From assembly GCA_937885015.1 (NCBI GenBank), contig CALAAS010000043.1, forward strand, positions 1-57,257: a DNA stretch of 57,257 nucleotides, in the 5' to 3' direction. Position numbers and translations under genes: made by a program. Source of the stretch: an uncultured Clostridium sp. (GTDB taxonomy: Bacteria > Bacillota > Clostridia > Lachnospirales > Lachnospiraceae). The notes beneath the pieces were generated by a model. That model was given only the letters and a program-made list of their open reading frames with translations. It was not told where the DNA came from and searched no databases. Below, in pieces: positions 31,607-40,531 of this stretch. The stretch's first letter is position 1. Each line of letters starts with the position of its first letter.

Positions 31607-32612
31607 GAAAATAAACGATAACTCTAGCGAAATATTACTAAGCATTATTGTACCTGTATATAGAGTTGAGGAATATATTGAGCAATGCGTGGAAAGCCTA
31701 TTGAATCAAGGTTTAACAAGCAACGAATATGAAATCATACTTGTCGATGATGGTTCACCAGATAGATGTGGAATTATTTGTGATGAGTATGCAAAAAGTT
31801 ATTCTCATATTAGAGTATTGCATAAAAAAAACGGTGGATTATCTGATGCAAGAAATTATGGTATATGCAATGCCTGCGGGAAGTATGTATTATTTGTGGA
31901 TTCAGATGATTATATAGAAAAAGGTTCCTTAAAGAAAATATTGGAAGCATGTGAAGCACAAAACTATCCTGAATTTATGTTTTTACAAGCGATTAAGTTG
32001 TATCCAGATGGAACTGAATTGCGATATGATCAACCATTTGATTTGCGGATGTTAAAGCAGAAGAAGGAAAAGATATTTAATTATTTAGGAAATAGAGATC
32101 AATATCCAGCGGCAGCTTGGGTAAAATTGATTTTGAAGTCGGTATTAATTGATAATGGTATAATTTTTAAAAAAGGGCAGCTTTCTGAGGATTATGAGTG
32201 GTCATTTAAACTTTATAAAAAAATACGTACATTTGGTTGTTATAATGGAAAATATTATTATTATAGACAAAATAGAATGGGGAGTATAACTTCGTGCGTG
32301 AATGCCAAACATTTTTTTGATTTAATTAGCATAATAGAAAGCCTTATTCTTGAATCTAATGAAAGTAAACACAATTATGAAAAAAAATTTGCATTAGGAA
32401 CGGCTGCATATGTGTATAGAACAGCATTGTGGAGTGCAGATGAGTATTATGATCGGTATGGTGAAAAATTGGTACAATGGACTTATTTACTAAACTATAG
32501 GAATAGTAGAGATATAAAGATGATACGATATGTATCAAGATTATTTGGATTAAAAAAAACGGTAAAAATCTTAAGATTGTATAGGAGTGTTAGAGAAAAA
32601 TGCGGACGATAA
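31587..32612 (+). CDS. glycosyltransferase family 2
   Basis: This 341-residue GT-A enzyme has SIIVPVYRVEEYIEQCVESL at its start, EIILVDDGSPDR for nucleotide binding and the metal-binding DSDD in LFVDSDDYIEKG. It overlaps the preceding gene by 20 nt and the next by 13 nt, so translation is coupled. A GTG at 31599 is an alternative start. It adds a sugar to the surface glycan repeat. Confidence 0.87.
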   Translation: MYIKVSKKINDNSSEILLSIIVPVYRVEEYIEQCVESLLNQGLTSNEYEIILVDDGSPDRCGIICDEYAKSYSHIRVLHKKNGGLSDARNYGICNACGKYVLFVDSDDYIEKGSLKKILEACEAQNYPEFMFLQAIKLYPDGTELRYDQPFDLRMLKQKKEKIFNYLGNRDQYPAAAWVKLILKSVLIDNGIIFKKGQLSEDYEWSFKLYKKIRTFGCYNGKYYYYRQNRMGSITSCVNAKHFFDLISIIESLILESNESKHNYEKKFALGTAAYVYRTALWSADEYYDRYGEKLVQWTYLLNYRNSRDIKMIRYVSRLFGLKKTVKILRLYRSVREKCGR

Positions 32613-33541
32613 ATTTTATAATTCCATACTTTGGGGAGTTTCCAAACTATTTTCAACTATATTTAGATTCAATAAAAATGAATCCAGAATTTCATTGGAC
32701 AATTATAACAGATAATGAAAAAACGTATGATTATCCGGATAATGTAAAAATAATTCATACATCATTTGAAGAGAATAAGAAATACATACAGTCGAAATTT
32801 GATTTTCCTATAGCATTAAATATGCCATATAAACTATGTGATATAAGGCCAATGTATGGATACATATATGAGGATATAAACAGAGGATATGATTTTTGGG
32901 GATATTGTGATCTAGATGTTGTTTTAGGGAGACTTAGGAAGTTCATAACTGATGATGTCCTTAAATATGATAAGATTTTTACGCGAGGTCATATGACTAT
33001 AATGCGAAATAATAAGAGAATGAATACTCTTTTTATGCAAGAAATAAATGGAGAGGAATTTTACAAAAGGGTATTGTCGGTGCCAAGTAGTTTTAATTTT
33101 GATGAAGATTTTAATGGAAATATTAATATTAATACAATTTGTAGGAGTAAGAATATTGAAATTTATGAAGATGAACCCATTGCGGATATTTATACACGAT
33201 CATCTGATTTTAAAAGAGTATTAACCAATAGAGTTGAAAAGCGAACAAAAAACTATTATGTATGGAATAAGGGAAAACTAATTAGGAGAATTAAAAATGA
33301 TTTTGAATGGATTTCTGAAGAGTATATGTATATACATTTACAGAAAAGAAAAATGTTATTAAAAGTAGGCGATAGGAATATGCCTATAAAGATAATTCCG
33401 AATGAATTTGTAAATTTAGAAATTGCTATGGAGCAGGTAGGACAGTTAGATAATAAAGTAAAAACAAAAAAAATAAATACACAGTATTTTCGTATTCGTT
33501 CAAAAAATTTGATTGTCAAAATAAGGAAGATAATAAAATGA
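32600..33541 (+). CDS. glycosyltransferase-like protein (DUF6625 type)
   Basis: This 313-residue cytoplasmic protein opens with MRTINFIIPYFGEFPNYFQL and has a DxD-like motif in WGYCDLDVVLG near residue 110, with GRLRKFI after it. I recall this family as DUF6625; the number is from memory. Members cluster with polysaccharide genes and look like GT-A enzymes related to the GT2/GT32 folds. It is probably a sugar transferase of the repeat unit; donor unknown. It overlaps both neighbouring genes by a few bases. Confidence 0.72.
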   Translation: MRTINFIIPYFGEFPNYFQLYLDSIKMNPEFHWTIITDNEKTYDYPDNVKIIHTSFEENKKYIQSKFDFPIALNMPYKLCDIRPMYGYIYEDINRGYDFWGYCDLDVVLGRLRKFITDDVLKYDKIFTRGHMTIMRNNKRMNTLFMQEINGEEFYKRVLSVPSSFNFDEDFNGNININTICRSKNIEIYEDEPIADIYTRSSDFKRVLTNRVEKRTKNYYVWNKGKLIRRIKNDFEWISEEYMYIHLQKRKMLLKVGDRNMPIKIIPNEFVNLEIAMEQVGQLDNKVKTKKINTQYFRIRSKNLIVKIRKIIK

Positions 33542-34404
33542 AAATTGCAATTTTGAATATAAGTATAGGCAGATATAGCATATTTTGGGAGGATTTTTAT
33601 AAAACATGTGAAATGAATTTTATTCCTGAAATAGAGAAAGATTACTACGTTTTTACGGACTGTAAAAAAATGTATCGTGAGAATGACGACAGAGTAAAAA
33701 TTATTTATCAGGAAAATCTTGGTTGGCCATTTAATACTATGAAACGATTTCATATGTTCAAGCGAGTCGAAGATAAACTTGTTGATTATGATTATGTTTT
33801 TTTTATAAATGGTAATGCATTGTTTAAGGAAGAATTGTCGAAAGATTTTATTAAAAAAGACAAATCTATAATAACTATAATTCACCCTGGGATATTTGGA
33901 ACACCACGGGTAAAAATGCCATTTGAAAGGAACCCAGAAAGTAATGCCTATATTGGATTTGGTGAGGGAAAGTACTATGTTCAAGGTGCTTTTATAGGAG
34001 GAACAGGTAAAGCATTTGTAGAAATGATTGATGAATTGGATATTTTAACGGAAGATGATTTAAAAAAAGACATTATAGCGGTATGGCATGATGAATCATT
34101 TTTAAATAAATATATACTTAATAGAAATGACGTTCAAATCATGGGAAGACAATACTTATATTATGAAGAATATGTTTTTCCTTGGAATCCAATCATACTA
34201 TTAAGAAATAAAAGAGCTTATGGAGATCTTAAAGGATTTAGAGGGCTGGGTAAAGAAAAAAGTTTGGACGATATAAAAAACAAAGTTTTATTAAATATAC
34301 GAAATGTTATATATAAGCTTGGAATAATATTAAAAGTGATAAAATTTATTCAATATAAAGATGATTATGGATATGTTGATATTGATTTAAATACGGAGAG
34401 TTAA
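33538..34404 (+). CDS. family 6 glycosyltransferase (ABO-type alpha-1,3-Gal/GalNAc transferase homologue)
   Basis: This 288-residue protein matches the GT6 fold of mammalian blood-group A/B transferases. Diagnostic segments are FFINGNALF (N91-G-N93), HPGIFGTPRVKMPFERNP, YYVQGAFIGGT and AVWHDESFLNKY with the acidic catalytic region. The DxD metal site of animal enzymes is replaced by N-G-N. That matches the NxN form known from bacterial GT6 enzymes, which work without metal. It likely adds alpha-1,3-linked Gal or GalNAc to the surface glycan. It overlaps the previous gene by 4 nt. Confidence 0.87.
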   Translation: MKIAILNISIGRYSIFWEDFYKTCEMNFIPEIEKDYYVFTDCKKMYRENDDRVKIIYQENLGWPFNTMKRFHMFKRVEDKLVDYDYVFFINGNALFKEELSKDFIKKDKSIITIIHPGIFGTPRVKMPFERNPESNAYIGFGEGKYYVQGAFIGGTGKAFVEMIDELDILTEDDLKKDIIAVWHDESFLNKYILNRNDVQIMGRQYLYYEEYVFPWNPIILLRNKRAYGDLKGFRGLGKEKSLDDIKNKVLLNIRNVIYKLGIILKVIKFIQYKDDYGYVDIDLNTES

Positions 34405-35037
34405 ATGATTCCACATATTATTTTATGCGTGGTGTTGGTAGCGCTTACATTTGCGTATAAACCTAAAAAAATCATATATGGTAATAATGGAACGGATTTT
34501 TTGAAAAAAAGTGCAACTTTTAGAGAAAAATCTGAAATTATATTGATATTTATGGCGATAGCTGTCTTGCTATTTCGAATTATGGCAAGTGAGACTTGGG
34601 GGGTCGACTCTGAATCTTATGAACAGTATTTTTATAAGCCAGTAAAAGAATTATCATTTCAAGAAATTTTTGAAAAAAAGGATTTTGCAACTGCTTTTTT
34701 AGTTGAATCAAAACTTATTTCATTTTTAGCAGTTGATTATTGGACTTATAAAATAATATTAACAGCAATATTTCTGGGGATTTTAGTTTTTTTTATTCGT
34801 AGATATTCAAAAAATGAGGCAATTACATTTTTACTTTTTTTTGGAGTGGCTGCAAGCCAGATGCTTTTCTCATTTAGGCAAATGTTCGCTTTTTCGCTAT
34901 TACTAATTGCATATAATGCGTTTGATAAAAAAAGATATTTTATCTGCATGGTATTAACGGTAGTAGCTGTTTTAACGCATACGATTGCATTGGCTGGGAT
35001 GGGAATATATATTAAAGTTTTACAAAAAGAAGTTTAA
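34405..35037 (+). CDS. EpsG-type polysaccharide polymerase, N-terminal part of a frameshifted gene
   Basis: The 210-residue hydrophobic protein has about six membrane segments and ends prematurely. GVDSESYEQYF follows the first segments, as in EpsG family proteins thought to polymerise repeat units outside the membrane. SFRQMFAFSLLLIAYN and VLTHTIALAGMGIYI also fit. EpsG proteins usually have about 350 residues. The missing C-terminal half lies in the next frame (34985-35494). One base must be skipped near 35010-35037 to join them. It begins one base after the GT6 stop codon. Confidence 0.75.
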   Translation: MIPHIILCVVLVALTFAYKPKKIIYGNNGTDFLKKSATFREKSEIILIFMAIAVLLFRIMASETWGVDSESYEQYFYKPVKELSFQEIFEKKDFATAFLVESKLISFLAVDYWTYKIILTAIFLGILVFFIRRYSKNEAITFLLFFGVAASQMLFSFRQMFAFSLLLIAYNAFDKKRYFICMVLTVVAVLTHTIALAGMGIYIKVLQKEV

Positions 35038-35494
35038 CTTATTCATGACAATACTGATATCGACACTTGCATATTTTTCTTCGACAATTATGATTAAAAT
35101 ATTAGTAGAATATTATCGAGGAGGACTAGATAAAGCAGCTAATTTTGCAAACGGAGGAATTAAACTTTTAATTCTTCAATTTATTATATTGTTTACATTG
35201 GATATTATTATAAATTTAAAACAAATAAAAAATCCGAGAATAAATTTTTATTACAATTGCTATGTTGTAGCTTGTGCATTACAGTTTTTTTCTTTAAAAT
35301 ATGCAGCGTTTAACAGGACAAGATTATTTTACTTGATTGGGTTTGCGTTACTTGTTGATGAAGTTCTACATAATTTGAAGGATTATAAAGAACATAATTT
35401 GTTTAAAATTATAACAATATGTGCTGTTACATTTTTTTACTTAATAACTATCGGAACTGCATACCCATATGTATCAATCTTTAGTTTAAATTAA
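34985..35494 (+). pseudogene. EpsG-type polymerase, C-terminal part after frameshift
   Basis: This frame encodes about 150 hydrophobic residues with four membrane segments (for example ILISTLAYFSSTIMIKILVEYY) that continue the EpsG-like gene upstream. It has no ribosome site of its own at 34985 or at the ATG at 35046. The overlap contains an A5 run (35024-35028) where an indel could have occurred. If the shift is real, polymerisation by this gene is lost or depends on frameshifting. If it is an assembly error, the full protein would have about 360 residues. Confidence 0.65.
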
Positions 35495-35599
35495 TGCATA
35501 TTGAACATAGTAAAAGATGTGTATAATAAAAATTAGAATAATTTAAACTAATAAGATTTGAATGGAATTAAGATAATATATTTAATATTTTAGAGGGTT

Positions 35600-36880
35600 A
35601 TGGGAAATATGAAAAAACCATTTTTTACAATTGTTATACCAACAAAAGACAGGCCAGAATATTTAAAAGACTGTTTAATTTCTGTTATAAATCAATCGTT
35701 TCAAGATTTTGAAATTATAGTTTCTGATAATGGAACTAAAAAATTATGTGATAATATTATAAAGCAGATTGCTGACTGCAGGGTTAAATATAAACGTCCA
35801 GAAAGAGAACTTGGCTCTTGTGATAATTTTGAATTTGCACAAAAAAGTTTTGAAGGAGACTATTTAATTGTACTGGGGGATAAAAACAGATTATACGGTA
35901 ATGCTTTAAAAAAAATATATGATATAGTTATCAACAAGAAGGCAGATATTGTCACTTTTGGAATGAATATTTTCACTTTACTGGATAGTGGAAAGAACCT
36001 TTCCGAGAGACGAAATTTACGTGAGGGTTATTTTAATAATAATATTAAATATACTAAAGAAGTAAAAAAGATTAGCGGAATTGATATTATAAAGGAAAAG
36101 CTTGACTTTCAGAACCCATTTGGCTTTGAAAAAGGATTATTATATGGAAATTCTGCATATTCAAAAAACTTAGTAAAGAAAATCGTAAAATTTAATGGTA
36201 ACAATAGACTATTTGATGGAGTGATTCCAGATAGATATACTTCGTTTATTGCTGTTGGGCTTTCTAATAATATACAGTATATTGATGAACCATTATCGCT
36301 TTATATGGCAAATGGATTACATGCTAGTGATATGGTTAAAGAAAAGAATGGACTAACAAGATTTGAAAGTAATTGGATGCATGCGAATGAAAAGTATTCA
36401 AAAAAATACTTAGAGAATTATCCTCCAATAAAAGGCTGCTTTGGTTTGGTAAAGAATGTCCAAGCGGGAGATTATCAGCTTGCAATGACGAGATTGAAAC
36501 AGAGTGTTTTGGTAGATGAAGCTGTCAGACAAGAATTATTTACTTTACAAATTGATAATGTGAATTTTATATATGAAGTTTTGGATGAGATGAAGGCAGT
36601 CAATTCTTTAGATAATCAAAAACAAAGATATGATAATCAGATTGATAAATATATAAAAATGTTAAATGAACAACAAATTGCACTTCTTAATGAAAAAATA
36701 TTTAAGAGAAATAAAAATGATGAAATTATAAAAATCAAAAGAATCGGATATATGTTAGTGTCGAAAATGGTATTAAAATATGGTAAAAGAAATGAACATA
36801 AGTTATATGATATTTGTAATTATATTGATAGAGGACACATTTTTACCAGTGATTTATTAGACTATATTAAAGATAGGTAA
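35600..36880 (+). CDS. glycosyltransferase family 2, with long C-terminal extension
   Basis: This 426-residue protein has a GT-A domain beginning TIVIPTKDRPEYLKDCL and EIIVSDNGT. The metal-site position reads LGDKNRLYGNAL where DDD or DxD is usual, so Asp-Lys-Asn replaces the acidic cluster. The last 170 residues are helical and unassigned. The altered metal motif may reduce or change activity. It is preceded by a 105-bp AT-rich gap after the broken polymerase gene. GAGG lies ahead of the ATG at 35600. Confidence 0.77.
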   Translation: MGNMKKPFFTIVIPTKDRPEYLKDCLISVINQSFQDFEIIVSDNGTKKLCDNIIKQIADCRVKYKRPERELGSCDNFEFAQKSFEGDYLIVLGDKNRLYGNALKKIYDIVINKKADIVTFGMNIFTLLDSGKNLSERRNLREGYFNNNIKYTKEVKKISGIDIIKEKLDFQNPFGFEKGLLYGNSAYSKNLVKKIVKFNGNNRLFDGVIPDRYTSFIAVGLSNNIQYIDEPLSLYMANGLHASDMVKEKNGLTRFESNWMHANEKYSKKYLENYPPIKGCFGLVKNVQAGDYQLAMTRLKQSVLVDEAVRQELFTLQIDNVNFIYEVLDEMKAVNSLDNQKQRYDNQIDKYIKMLNEQQIALLNEKIFKRNKNDEIIKIKRIGYMLVSKMVLKYGKRNEHKLYDICNYIDRGHIFTSDLLDYIKDR

Positions 36881-36889
36881 GTTGTAAAC

Positions 36890-38440
36890 ATGGAGAATGA
36901 ATCGCGTACTAAGAAAACGTTACGAAATATTACAGTCGGAATAATAAGTAAAATAATTTTAATAATATTACCATTTATAAATAGGACAATTATAATATGG
37001 TTTTTAGGTGCTCAGTATCTCGGGATAAGAAGTCTTTACACATCTATTTTAGAGGTCTTAAATTTATCAGAATTGGGATTGAGTATTGCGGTGGTTTATA
37101 GTATGTATGGACTAATAGCGCAATCTGACACTGATAGAATTTGTGAATTACTTAACTATTTTAGGCGAACATATATTTGGATAAGTGTGGTTATTTTTGT
37201 GGCGGGTTTGGTAATTCTACCAGCTTTACCTTGGCTTATTTCTGGAGAATATCCAAGTGATATAAATATATATATATTGTTTTTAATATACTTGTTTCAA
37301 ACAATATCCAGTTATATTGTGGTAGGATATAAAGGGGTAATTTTGAATGCATATCAGAGAATGGATATTGCAAGTGGTGTTCAGATGTTAACATTAGTTG
37401 GGCAGCAGATTTTGCAATTTGTAGTGTTGATGCTAATTAAAAATTACTATGCTTATGCGATAGTTGCGCCTATATTTACAATTGCAAATAACTTAATGAT
37501 ATCGTATATTTGCAAGAGAATGTATCCAGAATTAACGTGTTGTGGAAAAATATCAGCTGAAATGAAGTCTAAACTTAATAAGCAGATTAGTGGGTTGCTT
37601 ATTGATAGGATGTCGGTAGCAATAAGAAATTCTAGCGATAATATTGTAATTTCTGCAATGTTTGGATTAACGGTTTTGTCTAAATATAGTAATTATTATT
37701 ATATTATGTTTACTGGAGTATATGGGACACTTTTATTTTTGATACAAGCAATCCAAGCTAGTGTTGGAGACAGTATAGCCAGAGAGTCTCAAGAAAAAAA
37801 TTATCATGATTTTATTAATTTCAATTTTTTGTTTGCATGGTTAAATGTTTGTTCCGTTACGTGTATGTATGCTCTTTTTCAGCCATTTATAAGCATATGG
37901 ATTGGAGCAGAAAATTTATTAGCCAGACACGAGATGATTTTGTTTTGTGTGTATGGGTACTTGTTTAATGTGTGTAGTCCAATTAATCCCTATTTTGATG
38001 GTAATGGATTGTGGGAAAAAGTCAAGAAAAGTATTTTGGTATGCACAATTTTGAATATAGTACTTAATGTGATACTTGGTAAGATTATTGGCATATCTGG
38101 AATTATCATATCAACAGTTATTTGTTTGATTATTCCGTATATTTTTGGGCGGATCCATATTATTTACAAGCATTATTTTAAAGATTACAGGGAGAGTGAC
38201 TATTATGCAAGGCAAGCAATATACTTACTTGCAACAGTTATTTCTTGTGTACTTGTTTCTATTATTATTTCTTTAATAAACATATCAAATTCGGTCAATG
38301 GATTGTTAATAAGATTTTTCATATGTGTATTAGTTAGTAGTATTACTATGTTTACTTTATTAAATAAAACTCATGATTATGAGGTGGGAAAAGAGTTTAT
38401 AAAGACGCACATTTTCTTACGAGGGAGAAAGAAGATATGA
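36890..38440 (+). CDS. Wzx-type polysaccharide flippase
   Basis: The 516-residue membrane protein has about 14 predicted segments and belongs to the MOP/polysaccharide transporter superfamily. The N-terminus (RNITVGIISKIILIILPFIN) and SELGLSIAVVYSMY are typical of O-unit flippases in Firmicutes glycan loci. It would move the undecaprenyl-linked repeat across the membrane for polymerisation by the EpsG-like protein. Its stop overlaps the start of the following gene by 4 nt. Confidence 0.85.
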   Translation: MENESRTKKTLRNITVGIISKIILIILPFINRTIIIWFLGAQYLGIRSLYTSILEVLNLSELGLSIAVVYSMYGLIAQSDTDRICELLNYFRRTYIWISVVIFVAGLVILPALPWLISGEYPSDINIYILFLIYLFQTISSYIVVGYKGVILNAYQRMDIASGVQMLTLVGQQILQFVVLMLIKNYYAYAIVAPIFTIANNLMISYICKRMYPELTCCGKISAEMKSKLNKQISGLLIDRMSVAIRNSSDNIVISAMFGLTVLSKYSNYYYIMFTGVYGTLLFLIQAIQASVGDSIARESQEKNYHDFINFNFLFAWLNVCSVTCMYALFQPFISIWIGAENLLARHEMILFCVYGYLFNVCSPINPYFDGNGLWEKVKKSILVCTILNIVLNVILGKIIGISGIIISTVICLIIPYIFGRIHIIYKHYFKDYRESDYYARQAIYLLATVISCVLVSIIISLINISNSVNGLLIRFFICVLVSSITMFTLLNKTHDYEVGKEFIKTHIFLRGRKKI

Positions 38441-40068
38441 AATTAATAATACCTTCTGCCAAAATTGTACCTGAAGAATTGCAGAGTTTAGGGAAACTTC
38501 CAGCTGTTATTTATCCTATAAACCAAGGAATAGTTTTTGATGCATTGGTGGAACAATATCGAGAAAAGGTAGATAGAATAGATATTCTTAGTTACGAAGC
38601 AGCGGATGAAGTAGAAAGAAGATTGAGTAACTATAAAAATATATCAATTTGTATAAAAAAACTAACTGAACTGAGGGATTTAGGATATACAGTTCTTTGT
38701 GGAATAGATGAAGATGATCAAGCAGTAGCTATCAATTTTGGAGATACCATAGTATATGACGATGTAAATAAAATATTGAATGTAGATGGTTTCTTTTATT
38801 CAGAAGATTATCCATCAGCAACATGGTCGTTTTTCAAAGAAAGTAATGGTAAATTGACAGATATATATGACAAACAAATTATTGATAATAGAATACCGAT
38901 GAAATTATTTGTTGGCGTTTTTGTTTTTCAAGATGCACAATATCTCAAAAAATGTATAATAGATGAATGTAGTAAAGAGAATAGTACTAATTCTTTTTAC
39001 AGGGCAATTCAAAAATATAGTGAAAAATATAAGCTCAGTCCTGTGAAGTCAGAACATTGGTTTGACATTGGTCATAGTAGAAAATATAGAGAAACTAACA
39101 TTGAAGTAAAAGCGCGATCATTTAATCATATTCTTATAGATAAAAATAGAGGAATATTAAAGAAAACTAGCGATGATAAAGATAAGTTTATTGGTGAAGT
39201 GAGATGGTATCTTAAACTACCAACGGATATTGAGTATGTTAGACCAAGAATTTTTTCGTATTCAACATCTTATGAATGTCCATATGTTGAGATGGAATAC
39301 TATGATTATCATACAGTACATGAATTATTTTTATTTGGCGATCTTGATTCGAATCAATGGCGTGATATTTTTAAACGAATAAGATTTATATATAAAGATT
39401 TTAAACGTTATACAGTTAGAGATGATACAATACGGGAAGCTATTAAAGACATGTATTATACGAAAACAGAGAAACGTCTTAAAAAGTTAAAAAAGCAAAG
39501 AGAATTTGAAAAGTTTTATTCTAACTCAATTTTTGTTAATAATCGGCAATATGTATCACTAGATGAAATAGTGAAACTTTTGAAAAAAATTATTCCAAGA
39601 ATGCTATATGATGTTAATGAATTTAATATTATACATGGAGATCTTTGCTTTTCTAATATTATGGTTGATTCAAATTTTTCTTTTATAAAAGTAATCGATC
39701 CAAGGGGAAAATTTGGTAATTATGATATTTACGGTGACTCACGATATGAACTTGCAAAGCTATTTCATAGTGTTGAAGGAAAATATGATTTTATAATTAA
39801 AGATTTATTTGATATAGATTATGATATAGATAAATGTATTATAAATTATACTATTAATGATCGTAGAAGAGACTATGATATAATGGAAATATTTTTAGGC
39901 GTTTTTAATAAAGAGATAGGTAAAGATGAAAATAAAATTCGTTTAATAGAAGCTCTTTTATTTTTGAGTATGATACCGTTACATGAAGAAAGCCTAAAAC
40001 ATCAGATGGCAATGCTGGGGACAGGATTAGATTTACTAAATAACGTAATTAATATCACAATAGAATGA
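38437..40068 (+). CDS. bidomain protein: degenerate nucleotidyltransferase-like plus APH-like kinase
   Basis: The protein has 543 residues. Residues 1-240 follow the layout of sugar or choline nucleotidyltransferases and share a segment with the gene at 40532 (ATWSFFKESNGKLTDIYDK against HWSFVKVDEDGKAVEVREK). The GxGxR signature loop is absent, so this half is probably inactive or binding-only. Residues about 250-540 form an aminoglycoside/choline kinase-like domain with the catalytic HGDLCFSNIM and the metal-binding IDPRGKFG motifs. Such kinases phosphorylate small alcohols. With the HAD phosphatase and nucleotidyltransferase downstream it forms a decoration cassette. Confidence 0.72.
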   Translation: MKLIIPSAKIVPEELQSLGKLPAVIYPINQGIVFDALVEQYREKVDRIDILSYEAADEVERRLSNYKNISICIKKLTELRDLGYTVLCGIDEDDQAVAINFGDTIVYDDVNKILNVDGFFYSEDYPSATWSFFKESNGKLTDIYDKQIIDNRIPMKLFVGVFVFQDAQYLKKCIIDECSKENSTNSFYRAIQKYSEKYKLSPVKSEHWFDIGHSRKYRETNIEVKARSFNHILIDKNRGILKKTSDDKDKFIGEVRWYLKLPTDIEYVRPRIFSYSTSYECPYVEMEYYDYHTVHELFLFGDLDSNQWRDIFKRIRFIYKDFKRYTVRDDTIREAIKDMYYTKTEKRLKKLKKQREFEKFYSNSIFVNNRQYVSLDEIVKLLKKIIPRMLYDVNEFNIIHGDLCFSNIMVDSNFSFIKVIDPRGKFGNYDIYGDSRYELAKLFHSVEGKYDFIIKDLFDIDYDIDKCIINYTINDRRRDYDIMEIFLGVFNKEIGKDENKIRLIEALLFLSMIPLHEESLKHQMAMLGTGLDLLNNVINITIE

Positions 40069-40115
40069 GTGGGTTTTTTCTATAACGATATTTGGATTTA
40101 ATGGAGAATAGGAAA

Positions 40116-40520
40116 ATGAAGGATTACAGTCAGTATTCATTTATAATGGATATAGATGGGACACTTTGTCCTATAAAAAAGGAACATGAAAAATACGAAG
40201 ATTTGATACCATATAATAATATGGTAAAAAAACTTCGAATGTATCACGAGTCAGGAGCAAAGATTATTTTATTTTCATCTAGAAATATGCGGACGTATGA
40301 AGGAAATCTTGGCCTTATTAATAAAAATACAGGACGAATAATAATGGATTGGCTTGATAAGTGGGATATCCCTTACGATGAGATTTTGTTTGGAAAACCG
40401 TGGCCAGGAAAAAAAGGTTTTTATGTGGATGATCGTACAATAAGACCAAATGAATTTTTAGAGTACGATGTAGAAGAACTTGAAAAAATATGTATGGATT
40501 CAAGAGAAAGTTCAGAATAG
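40116..40520 (+). CDS. HAD-family phosphatase of capsule-type locus
   Basis: This small HAD enzyme of 134 residues has motif I DIDGTLCPI (nucleophile Asp), motif II FSSRN, and a C-terminal GKPWPGKKGFYVDD containing the motif III Lys and motif IV Asp pair. No cap domain is present. Such proteins occur in capsule loci as phosphatases that act on small phosphorylated precursors. The ATG at 40116 has GGAG 9 nt ahead; upstream in-frame starts are less well placed. Confidence 0.78.
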   Translation: MKDYSQYSFIMDIDGTLCPIKKEHEKYEDLIPYNNMVKKLRMYHESGAKIILFSSRNMRTYEGNLGLINKNTGRIIMDWLDKWDIPYDEILFGKPWPGKKGFYVDDRTIRPNEFLEYDVEELEKICMDSRESSE

Positions 40521-40531
40521 AGGAGATAAAT

